From contig JARUPZ010000024.1 of assembly GCA_031213475.1 (NCBI GenBank), forward strand, positions 2,825,403 to 2,889,402: 64,000 nucleotides of DNA, given 5' to 3'. This DNA comes from Nereocystis luetkeana (Eukaryota; Sar; Phaeophyceae; Laminariales; Laminariaceae). The stretch's first letter is position 1; each line of letters starts with the position of its first letter. Position numbers and translations under genes: made by a program. This document shows positions 58,871-64,000 of this stretch, piece after piece. The notes under the pieces were generated by a model. The model was not told the origin of the DNA, did no database searches, and was given only the letters and a program-made list of their open reading frames with translations.

Positions 58871-59929
58871 GAGAGTTCTCGTATGAAAGCAAGGTCAGCG
58901 CGTTAAATCAATACCCGTACAGCAGTACAAGAACAATGCTAATGTTCGTACAAAAAGGAATATAACAAAGCAGATGAAATGTAAACACGCAATGATACCG
59001 CAGAGCAGTACTCGTACATTGTGCGTACCTCGGGGGAGTGTGTCTCGGTGATCAGCCCGAGCAGGTCTTTGTCGGCCTGGATCTGGTCGTCAGGCTGCCT
59101 CGACTCCGCCGAGTCCAAGCCGCCCCACCAGCGCTCGCTCCTGCCGAGCCCAGGCTCCCCGAGGCCCCCGCGGCACTCCCCCCACCTGTCGCCGCTCCAG
59201 CTGGGGTCGATTCAGCTGCAGTGCTCGCCCCACCAGGCTCCGCTCCGGCTGAGGTCATCCCAGCTGGGGTGACCTCTACCTCTGCCATTTGGGCCGCGAG
59301 TGCTCCCGCGCCTGCAGCCCCCGCCCCCGCCCCCTCCCCCGGCCTACCCGTCGAGCCGCCCACATCCCCCGCTTCGGAGACCCCGTGAAGAAGGGCGCAC
59401 TGTTCGGACTGCAACAGCAGGCCATGGAACTGCAGGAGGTCCAAGATGTGGCGCACCGTCAGGCGCGTCGCCTCCATCTCCCGGTATGCGCGGGATGCCC
59501 CCCCCCCGAGAGGGCGTAGCCCTCTTCTCCGCTGCTTCCAGCACCTGGGGCCAGGTGTCCGCGCCTGGGTGAGGGGGAACCCGCATCGCCACCCAGCCTA
59601 GGGCGCACGAGACTTGAAAACGAGAACCAGCGGCACAACAGCTGTTGCCCGTCGCCGAAAAGACGCTCTCGAGGTCCAGTACCATACCCGCCCCAAGGCA
59701 CCCTGGATGAAACAAGGGAGGTCTTCCTGCAGGGTCGCCGAGTCCACCAACGTAGCAGACGCCCGATCGGGGTTGGGGTTGGGCAAACACATCGCGGGCG
59801 CCGGCGGGACCGGAGTCGTCGCGTCCTCCGGAGGCGGTGGGGTCGGTGTCGACCGCGTGGCCCGAGGCATCTCGTTCTACATCTCAATAATTATTTCGTA
59901 CCCACCTTTGCTCACGAGGTTTTGGGAAC

Positions 59930-60830
59930 GAACATGACGAGTGATCGTAAGCGACCACTCCACAATACAAATTCAAGACATTATTGATGGTACACTTAGT
60001 TCCATGATTTGTGCCAAATCATTTCCTCTGTTGTCATCGCCAATTTTACAAGGGTAGCCCTCGTAGGCCCTATTCCTGAACAAATGCCTGAACCACTCTT
60101 TCTGAAACAGGCGTGCCTGATGAACTACTGTTTTCGTACCTATCTTGTCTATTTTTTTCCAGGCACGCTTCAGACACGCCTTCAGGCATTTGGAGGCGCC
60201 TTTACCACCCCAACCCACAAAGTATATAGGATAACGCTGCCTCCACTTTGCTGCGCTCGTCCACCCGTACTACTGCTGCTTGTGATCCTTGACGGCGGAG
60301 GAATAATCACCATCTTTCACCTTGCTGCTCTCGTCCATCTGTACTACTGTTCGCGGTCCTCGCGACAGCTACCCTCGCCGGGCCCGCCGGTTGTGCACTC
60401 CCCTCCCCTCTTCCCTCGACGGTGTTGCTCTAGGACCAGTAGTCAGGGACCCGATCGAGGTGTTGTCCAATACAGGTAAAGCGATAATGCTTGACGCATC
60501 AACCTCTCTCGTGCTGCGTGCTTCTGGTGCAGTAGTACCAGATGGCTTGCTACCTTCAGTGCCTGAGTTATTGCGGTTTTCGAGTTTGAGGCAAAAAAAC
60601 GCCGTTAGCCTGGAAATCCCAAATCAGGGAAAAGGGGATACATTTTTTTAAGGGTTCCCGCAGCCCGTAGCCTTTTTTATATATATAGCCACCACACAGC
60701 GCTTGTTCGCAAATACGTCAGGAGAAACATTAAACAAGGCAAAACTTGCGCTGTCAAGGGTGTAGGGCCAAGTGTTATGAGGCCTATATTGGGTAGGCGA
60801 TTGGTTAACCTTTTACCTTTAGCCCAACGG
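59930..60830. other. Region between the two retroelements; hairpin at 60076-60193
   Basis: AAATGCCTGAA and AGGCGTGCCTG at 60078-60120 are inverted as CAGGCACGC and TTCAGGCATTT at 60162-60192, forming a two-part stem. No gene was recognised. Confidence 0.45.
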
Positions 60831-60839
60831 ACTAAGCCC

Positions 60840-62171
60840 TTCACAAATGGCGTCGTCGGCAGGACCGAACACCACGCCCTCACTGTTGCCCGCGCGAACC
60901 GCCGCAACTCTGCCCTCGCCGACGATCTGCACCCGGTCCCCAGATTATACGTTGGCGGCTGGGCGTGGGTGTACAATACGGCGGCCACCATCCGCCAGGG
61001 GGCAAAACCCGACACGGACGCCAAGGTCCTCAAGGCCAAACTCTCACTCAACTGGACAGGCCCCTACAAAGTTCTCCCAGTTGGCCCCTGCTCCGCAGCG
61101 GACACCCCGGACGGATCTCCTCTATTGGCAAAGCTGCTGTATTTGGACCTCCCCTCCGATATGCCCGGCGCGGATGCTCGTCGGCGCGTTTTAGTTCAAC
61201 GCTGCAAGCCCTGTGCCAACCCCCACGACCGTGACGACATGCCGAAGTATTTGCCATCGGGGTTGGCGCAGTACGTGCTCAACAACTTCTCCAAGAAATC
61301 TCCCCCGTACCACGTCACTCAGGACGACGTCTCGACACCTCTTCACCGACTCGAAGTGGAACAAATTGCCGGACACCAATCGGTTCGAGGTCGAGGTGGC
61401 GTCATCGCGGTGATGTACGAGACGCACTGGACAGGACTATCCCGTCCGTCCTGGGAACGGGAAATGGGCCTCCAGCTCTCTCGCCACGCAACTTTGTGCT
61501 AGTGGGTCGGCACCCCGAACCAGCACCGCCAAACCAACCGCCTGTACCGCCGAATGAGAATCGGCGCGGCACAACGGGAGCTCTCTCGGAGTAAGGGCGA
61601 GCGGTTTCTGGCACCCGGCTATGGCTGCGTCTCGCACGCTGACTGGCTCCGCCGATACTGCAACACAGTGCTTCCCAACGGGACTCATATTAGGTACAAG
61701 GGAGACGACGGGCTGTGGTGGTTCGGGAAAATCAGCGCGACTACGCCCACGGATGGAGCACATTTGGTTCGATTTTTGGACGACCCGGGACCGATCAAGC
61801 TTCCTCTTTCTCCGGCGCGCTCTACGACTTCGACGAGAGCTGTACGAGGCTCTTGGTGTCTGCAAATTCACTTGGCTAGCGCGTTTGCACGAGGGGTCCA
61901 GCGTAATGTAGACGAATCTCGAGGTGCCGCCGTGGATAGCCGATTTTCGCTTCTCGGCTGCGCTCGATTTGTTTTTTTTCTTGACGTTTTCCTGGATTTT
62001 GGGCGGTGGTCTTTCTACTTGTTGACGTTTTCCGAGTTTTCGGGTCGATTTTTTTTCTGGCAGGTGTGTTCCTGGGTTGTTTGTTTGTTTTTCTTGGGCT
62101 TGGTTGGGGATGTTTTGCGCGTATTATGTCCTGCCTACCCCCCCGCTCAGTGTCGGGACTGGTTTGGGTAA
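60840..62171 (+). pseudogene. Ty3/gypsy-like pol 3' end: integrase GPY/F and chromodomain-like region, one in-frame stop
   Basis: The frame from about 60840 reads VVGRTEHHALTVARANRR, then LKAKLSLNWTGPYKVLPVG (the GPY/F motif after the integrase core), YVLNNFSKKSPPYHVTQDDV, and a chromodomain-like YETHWTGLSRPSWEREM. A TAG at 61500-61502 interrupts it. The same frame continues WVGTPNQHRQTNRLYRRMRI to RFLDDPGPIKLPLSPAR and on to 62171. Integrase core, RNase H, reverse transcriptase and protease are absent, so this is a 5'-truncated copy. The last 110 codons overlap the direct repeat at 61842. Assignment of the last part to real protein is uncertain. Confidence 0.8.
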
Positions 62172-62556
62172 TCGTGCCACTCATTTGTGGCACAGGACAC
62201 GTTTCCCGAGTAGTAGGCTGGGTTTTCGATGTCTCTTGACATCTTCCGTGATATTTTTCTTCTCGTCTTTTTTTATATTCCCTTTTCACTTTCCCTGCAT
62301 CTTCCTCGCCCCCCCCCGTCGCGGGTGACATGTCGATGGTTTTTCGTTGACGATTTCTTCCTGCCCCTTAAGGCTACGCCTTCCTTTCATTTTTTTTTCG
62401 TAGTTTGCCGGCTTCGTTGCCTTGCCGTTCAGAGGTGTGGGAGTGGGTTTTGAGGAGCCGCATCTTCGACTCATGTTCCAGTTTGTGGAATCGGGGTTTC
62501 CATGAATTTCTCATAATTCTGCATATACGGCTCATCAGAGTGGGCTAGTGTTATGA
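61842..62556 (+). repeat. Direct repeat R3, copy 1
   Basis: It begins GTACGAGGCTCTTGGTGTCT and is nearly identical to 63285-64000. I saw two substitutions and a one-base change in a T-run. It begins within the pol reading frame, so it is not an obvious LTR. Confidence 0.92.
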
Positions 62557-62559
62557 TAC

Positions 62560-62790
62560 TGCTTTGTATGAGGTTGAAAGCCCGGTAATTACCTGGGTTC
62601 TGGCACTGGGATCGTATTTGTAGTACTTGGAAGGCGTATCTTAGGTGGAAAAACAGGGGGTTTCCAGAGAGGCACGAGCGTGGTCTCAGTCTCCGTGGTG
62701 CACGAAAGGAATGCAGTGGCTCTTCCATCTCTAAGCGAACATCAACGTGACTACCTGGTACCAATGAGTACCGGCTTAATAGGCAGACCT
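62560..62790. repeat. Dispersed repeat R2, copy 2, with TACCTGGTA insertion
   Basis: It is homologous to 54566-54806. At 62752-62760 it carries TACCTGGTA, where copy 1 has a single TA. Confidence 0.8.
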
Positions 62791-63284
62791 GCCCAGGGAT
62801 ACAAAGAAGTGTCCCGCTGTCCATGATCTTAACACAAGTGCTTCACACTTAAACCTAGTAGTTGGGTGTTAGTCAAGCTTGTCAAGTCAAAAGTTCCTGC
62901 GTGTCAAGGGGTGAAAATGCCGTCTCCCGACATCTTTCCTTGTTGTTCTTGTGCTCACAGCCCCCCCTTGAGCAACGTAGATTTCTTCATGGCGTTAGCT
63001 GTATGCTGCAAGTTGTGTCTTCATAAAATACATACCTGGTAGTGTAAAGGCGTACAGCGACGCATTATGTCATCTACGCTATGACAACACAGCCAAGTAC
63101 CCTCGCACGTACGTTCACAAGCAAGCATTCTTTCAGGCATTTTACCTCTTGAAAAAAAACTACTCGATTTCAGTATATCAGGTATATAGTAGTAGGATTT
63201 CTCCTTACGGCGGTGAACAGGTATTATTACCAGGCATTTTTTCACGCATTTTACCACCTGAAACCAAACTACTTGAAATTAGTC
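62791..63284. other. Spacer between the R3 copies; nothing recognised
   Basis: It includes two related 'caggcattttaccwcttgaaa' words near 63135 and 63233, and a footprint at 63033-63041. No gene seen. Confidence 0.4.
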
Positions 63285-64000
63285 GTACGAGGCTCTTGGT
63301 GTCTGCAAATTCACTTGGCTAGCGCGTTTGCACGAGGGGTCCAGCGTAATGTAGACGAATCTCGAGGTGCCGCCGTGGATAGCCGATTTTCGCTTCTCGG
63401 CTGCGCTCGATTTGTTTTTTTTCTTGACGTTTTCCTGGATTTTGGGCGGTGGTCTTTCTACTTGTTGACGTTTTCCGAGTTTTCGGGTCGATTTTTTTTC
63501 TGGCAGGTGTGTTCCTGGGTTGTTTGTTTGTTTTTCTTGGGCTTGGTTGGGGATGTTTTGCGCGTATTATGTCCTGCCTACCCCCCCGCTCAGTGTCGGG
63601 ACTGGTTTGGGTAATCGTGCCACTCATTTGTGGCACAGGACACGTTTCCCGAGTAGTAGGCTGGGTTTTCGATGTCTCTTGACATCTTCCGTGATATTTT
63701 TCTTCTCGTCTTTTTTTATATTCCCTTTTCACTTTCCCTGCATCTTCCTCGCCCCCCCCCGTCGCGGGTGACATGTCGATGGGTTTTCGTTGACGATTTC
63801 TTCCTGCCCCTTAAGGCTACGCCTTCCTTTCATTTTTTTTTTCGTAGTTTGCCGGCTTCGTTGCCTTGCCGTTCAGAGGTGTGGGAGTGGGTTTTGAGGA
63901 GCCGCATCTTCGACTCATGTTCCAGTTTGTGGAATCGGGGTTTCCACGAATTTCTCATAATTCTGCATATACGGCTCATCAGAGTGGGCTAGTGTTATGA
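63285..64000 (+). repeat. Direct repeat R3, copy 2, running off the window
   Basis: It matches copy 1 through the last base of the window, so the true end is unknown. It has lost all pol sequence upstream of RGSWCLQIHLASA. Near identity implies a very recent duplication, or gene conversion. Confidence 0.92.

Larger units (their letters stand above)
56173..59870 (-). pseudogene. Gag-like retroelement gene, frameshifted, with a 2.4-kb intron
   Basis: On the minus strand it starts at 59870 (MPRATRSTPTPPPPEDATTP). It passes through at least two frame changes (blocks 59870-59598, 59790-59344, 59477-59052) to LLGLITETHSPE, ending at 59029 with donor GTACGC. The frame resumes in phase at 56631 after CAG: FQQCIVDMTNKWCNS ... 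FDCAAVTLSVFTFKLPN ... KDYFERDLKDARAIQKAQRPG. It stops near 56173 after a Gly/Pro/Ala-rich tail. A Pro/Gly/Ala-rich region lies in the middle. No zinc knuckle was seen. It is called gag-like from its composition and its place beside a recombinase, not from a recognised family. It could also be a host gene. Confidence 0.5.

Overview
This is eukaryotic nuclear DNA, most likely from a brown alga or related stramenopile. That is an inference from the intron-rich genes, introns much longer than exons, many short inverted-repeat elements, long coding homopolymers, and a Ty3/gypsy pol end and tyrosine-recombinase fragment of types I associate with brown algae. Nothing bacterial was seen: no operons, no ribosome binding sites, no CRISPR arrays. 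I could run no searches.

Two host genes can be reconstructed by hand with consistent splice phases. Positions 368-17960 on the minus strand hold the first 533 codons of an Hsp110-type chaperone (Hsp70 superfamily) in 14 exons. Its 3' end lies beyond position 1, and roughly 91% of the visible locus is intron. Positions 35236-46698 on the plus strand hold a six-exon gene of unknown function (1242 residues). It has a long Ala/Gly/Lys/Pro-rich N-terminal part and a compact Cys-rich segment built from exons 2 and 3.

Between and around these genes the window is mobile and repetitive DNA. About 17 kb between the genes (18-35 kb) holds GATC-rich tandem repeats, a large (CTA)n microsatellite and small inverted-repeat elements, with no gene I can support. 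From 47 to 60 kb there are dispersed repeats, an array of a near-palindromic 11-mer, and a decayed minus-strand element: a gag-like gene split by a minisatellite-filled intron, a palindrome of about 400 bp, and a tyrosine-recombinase C-terminus. From 60.8 kb to the end lies the 3' part of a Ty3/gypsy pol with an in-frame stop. The last 0.7 kb of that region is repeated almost identically up to the window edge.

Two observations stand out. First, the 9-mer TACCWGGTA occurs 20 times where about 0.5 is expected. In three places a related copy without it can be compared, and there it is a 7-bp insertion that duplicates a TA; a fourth place has a 9-bp variant. This looks like the footprint of an unknown TA-targeting mobile element. 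Second, four introns of the Hsp110 gene carry decayed copies of the 3' end of the exon just upstream, as if the exon-intron boundary had been drawn into a tandem array.
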